A stretch of DNA of 64,000 nucleotides from Streptomyces sp. NBC_01497 (GTDB taxonomy: Bacteria; Actinomycetota; Actinomycetes; Streptomycetales; Streptomycetaceae), in contig NZ_CP109427.1 of the NCBI RefSeq assembly GCF_036250695.1, forward strand, positions 1,674,001 to 1,738,000. Reading direction: 5' to 3'. The position numbers and the translations under genes were made by a program. A model generated the notes under the pieces. It saw only the letters and a program-made list of their open reading frames with translations. It had not been told where the DNA came from and did no database searches. This document shows positions 54,203 through 61,868 of the stretch, in pieces; the stretch's first letter is position 1, and each line of letters opens with the position of its first letter.

Positions 54203-54433
54203 ATGCGCCGGAGCGACCACGTCGAGCCGATGGCCTGCCGGCCGCCGGGGGCCGGTGCGCCGGAGCGGCGCGCGCGCCGGGCCGGACTCTTCGAGGCGGA
54301 TCGCGGGCCCGGGATCCGCCGTCACGTCAGCGTGGCCGTCGAACCCGAATCCAGACCCCGGGCCGTACGGCCCGGGCGGACGACGGTGGCGTGCGGCACG
54401 GCGCGACTGCGCGAAGTCCCGGTGCGGCGGTGA
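54203..54433 (+). CDS. 76-residue basic protein coupled to tetR
   Basis: Small open frame MRRSDHVEPMACRPPG... of 76 residues, very Arg- and Pro-rich, without membrane segments or a known family. Two things favour translation: an ideal Shine-Dalgarno sequence GAAGGGAG 6 nt before the ATG, and a TGA that overlaps the GTG start of the TetR gene (GTGA), the usual sign of coupling. Composition alone would not have marked it as a gene. It may serve as a leader peptide setting the level of the regulator. Confidence 0.45.
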   Translation: MRRSDHVEPMACRPPGAGAPERRARRAGLFEADRGPGIRRHVSVAVEPESRPRAVRPGRTTVACGTARLREVPVRR

Positions 54434-55080
54434 ACGCGGCGGGCAGGGCTCCGACCGAGCGGGCCGGCGGGACGGCGGACGTGATCCTCACCGTGGCCGA
54501 GAGGCTCTTCGCGGAACACGGTGTGTTCGCCGTGTCGAACCGCCGGATCAGCGAAGCGGCTGGACAGGGCAACAACGCCGCGGTCGGCTACCACTTCGGT
54601 ACGAAGACGGACCTGCTGCGGGCCATCGTCCGCAAGCACGGCGAACGGATCGACGCGCTGCGCGAGGACATGCTGGCGCGGACCGGCGGCTCCGACTCCG
54701 TACGGGACTGGGTGGCGTGCCTCGTGCGCCCGGGCGCCGAGCATCTGGCCGAGTTGGGCAGCCCCACCTGGTACGCGCGCTTCGGCGCCCAGTTGATGAC
54801 CGACCCCGTCCTGCGCGAACTCATGATCGACGAGGCGTTCGGGCCGTCGATCCAGCGGACACTGGACGGGCTCAACCGGTGTCTGCCCGATCTGCCGCCG
54901 GCCGTGCGGATGGAGCGCGCCGACATGGCCCGGCATCTGATGGTGCACACGATCGCCGAACGCGAGCGGGCCCTGGCCGAGGGCACCCGCACCGCAAGGA
55001 CCGGCTGGCACGCGTACGCGAGCGGACTCGTCGACGCGATCACCGGCCTCTGGCTCGCGCCCGTGACATCCGACGGGTGA
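54430..55080 (+). CDS. TetR-family regulator
   Basis: 216-residue regulator. Helix-turn-helix at residues ~18-65: TVAERLFAEHGVFAVSNRRI, GQGNNAAVGYHFGTKTDLLR. The recognition helix region NNAAVGYHFG is the form seen in TetR proteins near efflux or fatty-acid genes in Streptomyces. The C-terminal domain is helical, with RTLDGLNRCLPDLP and MVHTIAERERA. GTG at 54430 overlaps the preceding small ORF by 4 nt. It converges with the MFS gene at 55138, so their relation is by position only. Confidence 0.85.
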   Translation: MNAAGRAPTERAGGTADVILTVAERLFAEHGVFAVSNRRISEAAGQGNNAAVGYHFGTKTDLLRAIVRKHGERIDALREDMLARTGGSDSVRDWVACLVRPGAEHLAELGSPTWYARFGAQLMTDPVLRELMIDEAFGPSIQRTLDGLNRCLPDLPPAVRMERADMARHLMVHTIAERERALAEGTRTARTGWHAYASGLVDAITGLWLAPVTSDG

Positions 55081-55137
55081 CCGGGCCGCCGTCCGGAGCC
55101 CCTCGTCCCGAAGAGCGGCACGCCCGGTTCCGCCGGC

Positions 55138-56445
55138 TCAGGAGGCGGGGCCCGGGGACCCCGGGACGGGCGTCGAGGCGTCCTCGTCGGCCCGTCCGTC
55201 GCGGTCGCTGCGGCGCAGCGCGGGGAGCATCAGCAGCCCGAGGAGCACGCTCGGCGCCCCGCCCACGACAAGGGACCAGCGGCTGCCGAACTCCTGCCCC
55301 ACCCAGCCGACCAGCGGGCCGCCGATCACCGTCGTGCCGCCCCAGGCCATCGACCACAGCGCCATCACCCTGCCCCGCATCGACGGGAGGGAGGCCAGTT
55401 GCATGGCCGTCTTGGACAGCGAGTTGAAGGCGATGGCGCCGTAGCCGACGAAGGGCAGCACCGCGAGTTCCCAGGCCAGGGACGGGGCGAGGGCTGCGGC
55501 AAGGATGGCGACACCCCACCCGATGCCCGCCACGGCCAGCGCCCCGGAACGCTGCCGGTTGCCACGCCCCGCGATGGACAGGCCCCCGACGACCGCGCCC
55601 AGGGCCATCATCGCCGCCATGGCCCCGTACGTCCCGGCTCCGCCGTGCAGGGCGCCGCGCGCCACCAGCGGCAGTGTGACGGGGAACTCGTAGGCGAGCA
55701 TGCCGGTGACGGTCAGCATCACCAGTGGCAGCAGCAGTGCGGGCGTCCGGCGCACGTAGCGCAGCCCGGCCCGGACCTGGCCCTTCTGCCGCGGCGGCCG
55801 GTCGACCGTGTTCATCTCGGCTGTCCGCATCATCGCCAGGCTGACGATCACCGCGACGAACGACACCGCGTTCAGGGCGAAGCAGGCCGTCAGCCCCACC
55901 GCGGCGACGAGGCCGCCGCCGACCGCGGAGCCCAGGACGCGCGCCATGTTCACGGACACGGAGTTGAGCGTCACGGCGTTGGTCATCCGCTCGCGCGGGA
56001 CCAGCTCCGGGATGAGGCTCTGCCGCGCCGGGTTGTCGAAGACCGTCAGCATCCCGAGCGCCAGGGAGAGCACGATCACCAGGGGGACGTCGATGGCGTG
56101 CAGGGCGGTCAGGACGGCGAAGAGGACGGCGATCCCGGCCGAGGACGACTGGGTGAGGTACAGCAGCCGGCGCTTGTCGTAGCGGTCGGCGACGAGCCCC
56201 GCGAAGGGCCCCACCACCACGAACGGCAGGAACCGGGCCCCGGTGGCGATACCCAGGTCGCTGCCACTGCCGCTGAGCCGCAGCACCAGCAGGGCCAGCG
56301 CGAGGGTCTGCATCCAGGTCCCCACGACCGAGATGGAGTAACCCCAGAAGTACAGGCGGTAGTTGCGCACCGAGAGCGAGGACAGCATCCGGTCGAGCCG
56401 TCCGCCCTCCGGCGCCGTACGACCCGGTGTCGTCGGTGCCGTCAT
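55138..56445 (-). CDS. MFS exporter (EntS/MFS_3 type)
   Basis: 435-residue transporter with about twelve membrane segments. NYRLYFWGYSISVVGTWMQT at the N-terminus, motif A FAGLVADRYDKRRLLY and the mid-protein NPARQSLIPELVPRERMTNA are highly typical of the enterobactin-exporter-like MFS_3 group, frequently annotated as drug or siderophore exporters. Its ATG at 56445 overlaps the MarR stop by 4 nt, so the regulator is translated just ahead of it. The C-terminal 30 residues are a hydrophilic tail. Probably a small toxic-molecule exporter regulated by the MarR protein. Confidence 0.87.
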   Translation of the reverse strand: MTAPTTPGRTAPEGGRLDRMLSSLSVRNYRLYFWGYSISVVGTWMQTLALALLVLRLSGSGSDLGIATGARFLPFVVVGPFAGLVADRYDKRRLLYLTQSSSAGIAVLFAVLTALHAIDVPLVIVLSLALGMLTVFDNPARQSLIPELVPRERMTNAVTLNSVSVNMARVLGSAVGGGLVAAVGLTACFALNAVSFVAVIVSLAMMRTAEMNTVDRPPRQKGQVRAGLRYVRRTPALLLPLVMLTVTGMLAYEFPVTLPLVARGALHGGAGTYGAMAAMMALGAVVGGLSIAGRGNRQRSGALAVAGIGWGVAILAAALAPSLAWELAVLPFVGYGAIAFNSLSKTAMQLASLPSMRGRVMALWSMAWGGTTVIGGPLVGWVGQEFGSRWSLVVGGAPSVLLGLLMLPALRRSDRDGRADEDASTPVPGSPGPAS

Positions 56446-56966
56446 GAGATGCCCCGGACGGCGGGGCCCGCTTCCGCTTCGGTTGCCGCCGTCTCCGGTT
56501 CGCCTTCCGCCTCCGCCTCACGACCGGCGCCGACGGCCCGTTCGAAGTCGGCGACGCGCTCCATGAGCTCGCCGGCGGCGAACAGGAGGCGCCGTTCGTC
56601 CTCGTCGAGGAGCGTCTCCATCGCGCGGCCGAGCCAGGTGTCCCGCTCGCTGTGGACGTGGGCCACCACGGAGCGGCCGAGGTCGGTGACGAGCACCGAC
56701 ACCCGGCGGGCGTCGGTGGAGTCCTTGCGCCGCACGACGTATCCGGCCGCCTCCAGCTCGCGCAGCGCGGCGGCGACGTTCGAGCTGGTCATCTGGAGCT
56801 CGTCGGCGATCCGGCGGGGTCCCGTGGCTCCGCGCAGCCGGACGACGGCTGCGATGACCTGGGACGCCGTCCTGGACACGCCGTACACCGGGCGCGCTTC
56901 GCTGCGCAGTCGCCGCTGGAGGAGCTTCATCTGCGTGCGGAACCGGCGCACCTCGTGATCGTCCAC
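56442..56966 (-). CDS. MarR-family regulator of the adjacent exporter
   Basis: 174-residue MarR protein. Core residues ~20-125: TASQVIAAVVRLRGATGPRR, IADELQMTSSNVAAALRELE and the wing RRKDSTDARRVSVLVTD with the conserved D-R. The last ~35 residues are acidic, low complexity (EAEAEGEPETAATEAEAG). Start GTG at 56966 lies 4 nt from a perfect operator palindrome with a TAACAT box 7 nt upstream, so the transcript is probably leaderless. It is the first gene of an operon with the MFS exporter and should repress it. Confidence 0.88.
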   Translation of the reverse strand: MDDHEVRRFRTQMKLLQRRLRSEARPVYGVSRTASQVIAAVVRLRGATGPRRIADELQMTSSNVAAALRELEAAGYVVRRKDSTDARRVSVLVTDLGRSVVAHVHSERDTWLGRAMETLLDEDERRLLFAAGELMERVADFERAVGAGREAEAEGEPETAATEAEAGPAVRGIS

Positions 56967-56969
56967 ATC

Positions 56970-56986
56970 AGCTATGTTACATAGCT
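56970..56986. promoter_or_regulatory. MarR operator/promoter
   Basis: AGCTATGT-T-ACATAGCT, a perfect 17-bp inverted repeat with 8-bp arms. It contains the TAACAT -10-like box for the marR-MFS operon and ends 4 nt before the marR start. Confidence 0.75.
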
Positions 56987-57111
56987 ATCCGGCATAGGAG
57001 AATGGCGGCAGCGGGTGAAAGGACGGCCGGGGGCGGCGGCCCCGACCGCCCGCGGTGCGTGGCACAGTGGCGGCGGCCCGCAGTCCCCCGCCCGCCGAGG
57101 AGCCGCCACCC

Positions 57112-57453
57112 ATGAAGGACGAGCACGAGTTCTACGACGCGTCGACGCTCGACTGGTCCCCCGCCGAAGGCTCCCCCGGCGTCACCGAACGGATGCTGTC
57201 CGACGGGGAAAGCGGCGCGGAGCTGACCCGGCTCGCGCGCTGGGCGCCCGGACTCGACACCACGGCGGCAGGCGTCATCCGGCACGCGTACTACGAGGAG
57301 GTGTACCTGCTGGAGGGCGAGTTGGAGGACCTGACACTCGGACGGACCTTCGGCGCGGGTCACTTCGCCTCCCGGCCGCCCGGCATGCCGCACGGTCCTT
57401 ACCGCACACGCACCGGCTGCGTCATGCTGGAGACCCGCTACCCGCCCCGCTGA
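57112..57453 (+). CDS. Small cupin (ChrR-like) protein
   Basis: 113-residue single-domain cupin. The core shows YYEEVYLLEGELEDLTLGRT with a partial metal-binding motif (H..Y..E..G pattern: RHAYYEEVYLLEGE), and GHFASRPPGMPHGPYRTRTG with the second His. Such small cupins bind a metal and occur as sensors or isomerases. The start ATG at 57112 has GAGGAG 9 nt upstream; a longer frame upstream is Pro/Ala-rich and unlikely. It converges with the GntR gene. Confidence 0.78.
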   Translation: MKDEHEFYDASTLDWSPAEGSPGVTERMLSDGESGAELTRLARWAPGLDTTAAGVIRHAYYEEVYLLEGELEDLTLGRTFGAGHFASRPPGMPHGPYRTRTGCVMLETRYPPR

Positions 57454-57461
57454 CGCCGGGG

Positions 57462-58061
57462 TTACTCCTCGCCACCCGGCTCCGAGGCGAGCAGCACCGC
57501 GCGCGTGGCCTCCAGATGCGCGTGGATCGCCTCGGCCACGGCGTCGGGCCGCCCCGCGTCGAGCGCGTCGGCGATCGCACGGTGCTCCTTCATGACCGAC
57601 TCCTGCCGCCCGGAGGTCCGGAAGACGGCCGTGATGCCGCAGCGCACCTGACGGGCGCGCAGCCCCTCGTACGTCCTGGTCAGCATGGAGTCGCCGGCCG
57701 TGCGGACGAGGGCCATGCGGAAGTGGTGGTCCCGTTCGATGAAACGGGCGGCCTGGCCCGGGCCGCCGACCCGCGCCTGCTCCTCGACGAGCCGCCGCAT
57801 CTCCGCGAGGGGCGCCCTGCCCTCCCCCAGGACCACGCGGGCCGCGTGCGACTCCAGCAGCGAGCGCAGATCCATCAGTTCGGAGACCTCGCGCCCCGAC
57901 AGCGGGGCCACATAGGCCCCCTTCTTGGGGATGTGCTGGACGGGATCCTCGGCGGCGAGCAGGAGCAGGGCCTCCCTGATGGGCGTGCGGGAGACGCCGA
58001 TACGGTCCGCGACCGCCTGCTCGTTGACGAGACGGCCGAGCATGGCGGGGTCGGCGACCAC
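57462..58061 (-). CDS. GntR/FCD-family regulator, start uncertain
   Basis: 199 residues counted from the first available start codon, GTG at 58061. The winged helix reads VNEQAVADRIGVSRTPIREA, LLLAAEDPVQHIPKKGAYVA; the FCD ligand domain follows with LRSLLESHAARVV, ERDHHFRMALVRTAGD and EHRAIADALDAGRPD. The typical first helix of GntR proteins (EKAYAYLRDTVVADPAML) is encoded in frame immediately upstream, yet no ATG, GTG or TTG exists between it and the upstream stop. Either a CTG or other rare codon is used, or the N-terminus is degraded. A CCCCTG hexamer array sits just ahead. FCD regulators usually bind carboxylic acids; here the aromatic-acid genes nearby are possible targets. Confidence 0.7.
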   Translation of the reverse strand: MVADPAMLGRLVNEQAVADRIGVSRTPIREALLLLAAEDPVQHIPKKGAYVAPLSGREVSELMDLRSLLESHAARVVLGEGRAPLAEMRRLVEEQARVGGPGQAARFIERDHHFRMALVRTAGDSMLTRTYEGLRARQVRCGITAVFRTSGRQESVMKEHRAIADALDAGRPDAVAEAIHAHLEATRAVLLASEPGGEE

Positions 58062-58186
58062 CGTGTCCCTGAGGTACGCGTACGCCTTCTCGCGGCGCGC
58101 GGCTGACCCGGAGCCGGCCCGGGCGGCCGCCGAGCCCGCCCGAACCCGCCCGCGGTCGGCCCGCGGCCGGCGGACCCGGCTCCCGG

Positions 58187-58216
58187 CCCCTGCCCCTGCC
58201 CCTGCCCCTGCCCCTG
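58187..58216. repeat. Hexanucleotide tandem repeat (CCCCTG)5
   Basis: Five uninterrupted copies of CCCCTG between the alcohol dehydrogenase stop and the GntR gene. Copy changes would alter spacing but, being six bases, not the frame. Confidence 0.85.
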
Positions 58217-58236
58217 CCCAGGAGCCACCCCGCCCG

Positions 58237-59256
58237 TCAGGCCGTGGCGTCCAGCACGACGCGGAAGCGCGCCTTGCCCGACAGCATGCGCTCGTAGGCG
58301 GCCGGGGCCTCGGACAGCGGTACGACCTCGTTCATCGAGCGGACCCCGCGGCGCAGGCTGAAGCGCAGGTTGTCCTCGTTGTCGGCGGACGTACCGGTCA
58401 GCCGTCCCCTGACGGTACGGGCCCCGAAGATCAGGTCGGTGGCCTGGACGAGGACCGGGTCCTGGGCCGCCCCCAGCACCATGAGCGTGCCGTGCTGCTT
58501 GAGCCCCGGCACGAGCGGCGACATGGAGGCGCCGGTGGTCGCCGTGGCGATCACCCCCGCCGCGCCCCCCAGCGCGGCGAGCGCCCGGCCGGGGTCCTCA
58601 CTCTCGCTGTCGATGTAGTGGTCGGCGCCGAGCTTGCGTGCCAGCTCCTCCTTCCCGGTGCCGCGCGCGATGGCCGCGACCTCGTAGCCGAGCCTGCTCG
58701 CGTACTGCAGCGCCAGGTGGCCGAGGCCTCCGATGCCCTGCACCGCGACCAGTTCGCCGGGCGCGGCCTTGATGCCGCTCAGGCCCATGAAGGTGGTGAG
58801 GCCCGCGCACAGCAGCGGAGCCGCCTCGACGGCGGAGATGCCGTCGGGGATCCGTACCAGGCCGGCGGCCTTGGCGATCATGGATTCGGCGTAACCGCCG
58901 TCGATGTCGCTGCCGGTCTGCGGCTGGTAGAGGCAGTTGACGAAGTCCCCGCGCCGGCAGCGCTCGCACTCCCCGCAGTGGCCGTACAGAAAACCGACCC
59001 CGACCCGCTCGCCGATCTCCCAGGCGTGCACGCCAGGGCCGACCGCGTCGATGACGCCGACGACCTCGTGGCCCGGCACGACCGGGGCCGACGGGTCGGC
59101 GCGCAGCCCCTCGACGCCCAGGACGTCGGTGTGGCACACACCGCACGCCTCGACCCTGATCCGTACGTGGCCGAAGCCCGGCTCCCGCAGTTCGCGCTCC
59201 ACCAGCCGGAAGTTCCGCGCTCCGCTCACCTGGACCGCTCGGTAGCCGTCGGCCAT
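58237..59256 (-). CDS. Zinc-dependent alcohol dehydrogenase
   Basis: 339-residue medium-chain dehydrogenase. Catalytic zinc ligands: Cys in CGVCHTD and the His-Glu pair GHEVVG; the structural zinc uses the four Cys in GHCGECERCRRGDFVNC. The NAD-binding motif GIGGLGHLALQYA follows near residue 185. It would oxidise an alcohol or reduce an aldehyde with NAD(P). The ATG at 59256 (MADGYRAVQ) is the family start, with AGAGGGG 6-8 nt upstream. It is divergent from the TetR gene at 59471 and both promoters contain related sequences with TCGTCTT. Confidence 0.9.
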   Translation of the reverse strand: MADGYRAVQVSGARNFRLVERELREPGFGHVRIRVEACGVCHTDVLGVEGLRADPSAPVVPGHEVVGVIDAVGPGVHAWEIGERVGVGFLYGHCGECERCRRGDFVNCLYQPQTGSDIDGGYAESMIAKAAGLVRIPDGISAVEAAPLLCAGLTTFMGLSGIKAAPGELVAVQGIGGLGHLALQYASRLGYEVAAIARGTGKEELARKLGADHYIDSESEDPGRALAALGGAAGVIATATTGASMSPLVPGLKQHGTLMVLGAAQDPVLVQATDLIFGARTVRGRLTGTSADNEDNLRFSLRRGVRSMNEVVPLSEAPAAYERMLSGKARFRVVLDATA

Positions 59257-59336
59257 GGGACGCCCCTCTCGTCTGTGCGCCCACGGGTCCGCGGACGCGC
59301 TCTGTGTGCGCCCGTCCGGTAGCAGCGCCGCGCTCA

Positions 59337-59353
59337 TAATGACCGGTCGTCTT
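59337..59353. promoter_or_regulatory. TetR operator-like site, dehydrogenase side
   Basis: TAATGACCGGTCGTCTT shares 12 of 17 positions with the site next to tetR (59420-59436), including GGTCGTCTT. It lies 80 nt upstream of the dehydrogenase start codon. Confidence 0.5.
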
Positions 59354-59419
59354 AAAAGCCGTCAAGCGCATCCGCTGTACGCCATGTCACTGGTCTCTTC
59401 GGATATCCTCGGCCGGAGC

Positions 59420-59435
59420 AGACGATTGGTCGTCT
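59420..59435. promoter_or_regulatory. TetR operator palindrome in front of tetR
   Basis: AGACGA-TTGG-TCGTCT, a perfect inverted repeat of 6-bp arms, 36 nt before the TetR start codon at 59471. Confidence 0.7.
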
Positions 59436-59470
59436 TGTTCACATCACCGTCAGGACCGGGAGGTCACCAC

Positions 59471-60043
59471 ATGGCCAGGCGAGGTCTGCGCGAGGAACTG
59501 GTGGTGGCCGCGGTCCAGCAGTTCCACACGTACGGGTACAACGGCGCGGGGGTGAAGGACATCACCGACGCCGCCGGGGCGCCCAAGGGATCGTTCTACA
59601 ACCACTTCCCCTCAAAAGAGGCGCTCGCGGTCGTGGCACTGGAGCGCTACGGCACGGGCCGCGGCCTCGACGCCCTGACCGACGCGTCGGTGGACCCCCT
59701 GGTGCGACTGCGGGAGCACTTCGAGTTCCTGCGCGACGAACACCTCGACCTGGGGTTCTCCCGCGGCTGCCTGATCGGGACGTTCGCCACGGACATCGCC
59801 GACCACAGCGACACGATCAGGGAAGCCGTCCGTGTCAGTCTGGAACGCTGGTCCGAGGCGCTCACCACGGCCCTCGCGCAGGCGCGGGCCGCGGGCCTTC
59901 TCGACGTGGCGCTCGACCCGGCGACGACCGCGCGGTTCCTGCTGAACGCGTGGGAGGGGACGCTGATCTCGTCCCGTACGGAGCGCTCCGCCAAGGCCTT
60001 CAGGCCGTTCTTCGACCTGGTCTTCGGCGTCCTGCTGCGCTGA
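59471..60043 (+). CDS. TetR-family regulator of the divergent dehydrogenase
   Basis: 190-residue regulator. N-terminal helix-turn-helix: LVVAAVQQFHTYGYNGAGVK, DITDAAGAPKGSFYNHFPSK (residues ~8-50). The C-terminal domain (TetR_C_6/AcuR-like, SRGCLIGTFATDIADHSDTI) is typical of regulators that sense acrylate or aldehyde-like ligands. ATG at 59471 has GGGAGG 7 nt upstream. It reads away from the alcohol dehydrogenase; the gap holds two copies of a similar operator, so it should control both. Confidence 0.88.
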   Translation: MARRGLREELVVAAVQQFHTYGYNGAGVKDITDAAGAPKGSFYNHFPSKEALAVVALERYGTGRGLDALTDASVDPLVRLREHFEFLRDEHLDLGFSRGCLIGTFATDIADHSDTIREAVRVSLERWSEALTTALAQARAAGLLDVALDPATTARFLLNAWEGTLISSRTERSAKAFRPFFDLVFGVLLR

Positions 60044-60070
60044 CTGCGCCGGGAACTCCCGCCGGACTCC

Positions 60071-60164
60071 GCGCGGCACGGAGCCGGCGCGGTACGGAGG
60101 CGGCGCCGTACGGAAGCGGCGCCGTACGGAGACGGCGCGGTACGGAGCCGGCGCGGTACGAGAT
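60071..60164. repeat. 16-bp tandem repeat, about 5.7 copies
   Basis: Units start at 60071, 60087, 60103, 60119, 60135 and 60151 with the pattern GCGC(C/G)G(T/C)ACGGA(G/A)NCG. A second, looser array with GGGATCAGGGCAGTAC-like units runs on to about 60270. It fills the gap between convergent tetR and ridA. Confidence 0.85.
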
Positions 60165-60257
60165 CACCACCGTTCGGAATCCGGGCGGTTCGGGATCAGG
60201 GGAGTACGGGCCACGGCGCATCGGGGTCAGGGCGGATCGGGTCAGGGCAGTACGGGA

Positions 60258-60656
60258 TCAGGGCAGTACGGCGAAGCCGTCGAGCTCCACGAGCGCCTGC
60301 TCGTCCCAGAGCCTGACGACGCCGATCACCGCCATCGCCGGGTAGTCACGGCCCGCGAGCCGCCGCCAGACCCGGCCGAGCTCGGCCGACCTGACGCGGT
60401 AGTCCGCCACGTCGGTCGCGTACACGGTGACGCGTGCGAGGTCGGCAGGGGCACCGCCCGCTGCGGCCAGCGCGTCGAGGAGGTTGGTCAGGGCCGTCTC
60501 GAACTGCTCCGTCAGCGTCGCGCCGACGATCGCGCCGCCGGCGTCCAGGGCGGTCTGCCCCGCGAGGAAGACCAGCGTGCCGCCCTTCGCCGTCACGGCG
60601 TGCGAGAAGCCGGTGGCCGGGGAGAGGGCCTCGGGATTGATCCGCTCCAGGCTCAT
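60258..60656 (-). CDS. ridA: RidA/YjgF family protein
   Basis: 132-residue member of the Rid family, which hydrolyses reactive enamine/imine intermediates. Visible landmarks are FSHAVTAKGGTLVFLAGQTALD, the QFETALTNLLDALAAAGGA segment and VTVYATDVADYR; the characteristic Arg of the active site is not certain from the alignment. ATG at 60656 overlaps the stop of the acyl-CoA dehydrogenase gene by 4 nt. Co-occurrence with a 2-aminobenzoate-type CoA ligase and acyl-CoA dehydrogenase recalls the anthranilate-degradation cluster of Azoarcus evansii, where a Rid-like gene is also present. It may remove imines formed there. Confidence 0.85.
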   Translation of the reverse strand: MSLERINPEALSPATGFSHAVTAKGGTLVFLAGQTALDAGGAIVGATLTEQFETALTNLLDALAAAGGAPADLARVTVYATDVADYRVRSAELGRVWRRLAGRDYPAMAVIGVVRLWDEQALVELDGFAVLP

Positions 60657-61771
60657 GCGTACAACTCCTTGGCGATGACGGTGCGCTGGACCTCGCTCGC
60701 ACCCTCATAGATGCGGGGCGCGCGCACCTCACGGTAGAGGTGTTCGAGCAGATGCCCGCGCCGGAGCGCGCGGGCGCCGTGCAGTTGTACCGCCGCGTCG
60801 ACGACGTACTGCGCGGTCTCGGTGGCGAACAGCTTCGCCATGGCCGAGGTCCGCGGCACGTGCGGCGAACCCGCGTCGTACGCGGACGCCGCCGCGTAGA
60901 CCATCAGCCGGGCCGCCTCGGTGCGGGTGGCCATCTCGGCGACCTGGTGGGACACGGCCTGCAGATCCTTCAGGGGCCCGCCGAACGCGGTGCGCTTCGC
61001 GGTGTGGGCGAGCGTGGCGTCCAGCGCGGCGCTCGCCATGCCGACGGCGAAGGCGCCGACGCTCGGACGGAAGAGGTTGAGCGCGTTCATGGCGACGCGG
61101 AAGCCGCCGCCGACCTCGCCGAGCACATCGTCGCGGGTGACGGGGACACCCTCGAAGGCGAGCGCGCCGATGGGGTGGGGCGACAGCATCTCGATGTGTT
61201 CCCCGGTCAGTCCCGGCCGCCCCGCGGGGACGAGGAAGGCCGTGATGCCCCGTGCGCCGCGCTCCTGCCCGGTGCGGGCGAAGACCGTGTAGAAGTCCGC
61301 CTCCGGCGCGTTGGAGATCCACTGCTTCTCTCCGGTGAGGCGCCAGGCGCCGTGATCGCCCGGGTCGGAGTCCGCCGTGAGCGCGAGCGCGGCGGCATCG
61401 GAACCGGCGCCCGGCTCGCTCAGCGCGAAGGCCGCGACCGCGCGGCCCGCCGCGACCTCGGGCAGCCACCGCTCGCGCTGCCGCTCGGTGCCGGCCTGGG
61501 CGATCGCCGCCGCACCGAGCCCCTGCAGGGCGAGGGCGGTCTCCGCCTCCGTACAGGCGTACGCGAGCGATTCGCGCAGCAGGCACAGGTCGAGCGCGCT
61601 CGCGCCGAAGACCTGGCCCAGCAGGCCGAGCGCTCCGAGTTCGGCGACCAGCGGCCGGTTGACGTGGCCGGGAGTGCCGCGTTCGGCGAGAGGACCGAGC
61701 CGGTCGGCGGCCAGCGCGCGCACCTCCTCGCACCGCGCCCTCTGTACCGGATCGAGCGAGAATACGGACAT
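60653..61771 (-). CDS. Acyl-CoA dehydrogenase
   Basis: 372-residue flavoenzyme that desaturates an acyl-CoA, using FAD. Recognisable: FALSEPGAGSDAAAL in the FAD-binding loop, GEKQWISNAPEADFY in the beta domain, FGGPLKDLQAVSHQVAEMA in the C-terminal helices and the catalytic-base region APRIYEGASEVQR. It heads a unit with ridA (4-nt overlap) and is divergent from the aromatic acyl-CoA ligase, with 97 nt between. In the aromatic CoA pathway it would oxidise the ring-cleaved or reduced intermediate; its precise substrate is not visible. ATG at 61771. Confidence 0.9.
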   Translation of the reverse strand: MSVFSLDPVQRARCEEVRALAADRLGPLAERGTPGHVNRPLVAELGALGLLGQVFGASALDLCLLRESLAYACTEAETALALQGLGAAAIAQAGTERQRERWLPEVAAGRAVAAFALSEPGAGSDAAALALTADSDPGDHGAWRLTGEKQWISNAPEADFYTVFARTGQERGARGITAFLVPAGRPGLTGEHIEMLSPHPIGALAFEGVPVTRDDVLGEVGGGFRVAMNALNLFRPSVGAFAVGMASAALDATLAHTAKRTAFGGPLKDLQAVSHQVAEMATRTEAARLMVYAAASAYDAGSPHVPRTSAMAKLFATETAQYVVDAAVQLHGARALRRGHLLEHLYREVRAPRIYEGASEVQRTVIAKELYA

Positions 61772-61868
61772 CCGGACCCCACTTCCCGCGCATATATCGC
61801 GGACCGTTGACTGTCGTCATCTTCACGATACGCTCGGTGGGCTACCCCACGACCACGAGGGGTGAACC
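61772..61868. promoter_or_regulatory. Divergent promoter of acyl-CoA dehydrogenase and CoA ligase
   Basis: 97 nt with the AT-rich palindromic patch CGCGCATATATCGCG at 61788-61802 and TTGACTGTCGTC, ATCTTCACGATACG further right. Probable operator/promoter of the aromatic unit; the regulator is not identified, the GntR/FCD gene being one candidate. Confidence 0.5.
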
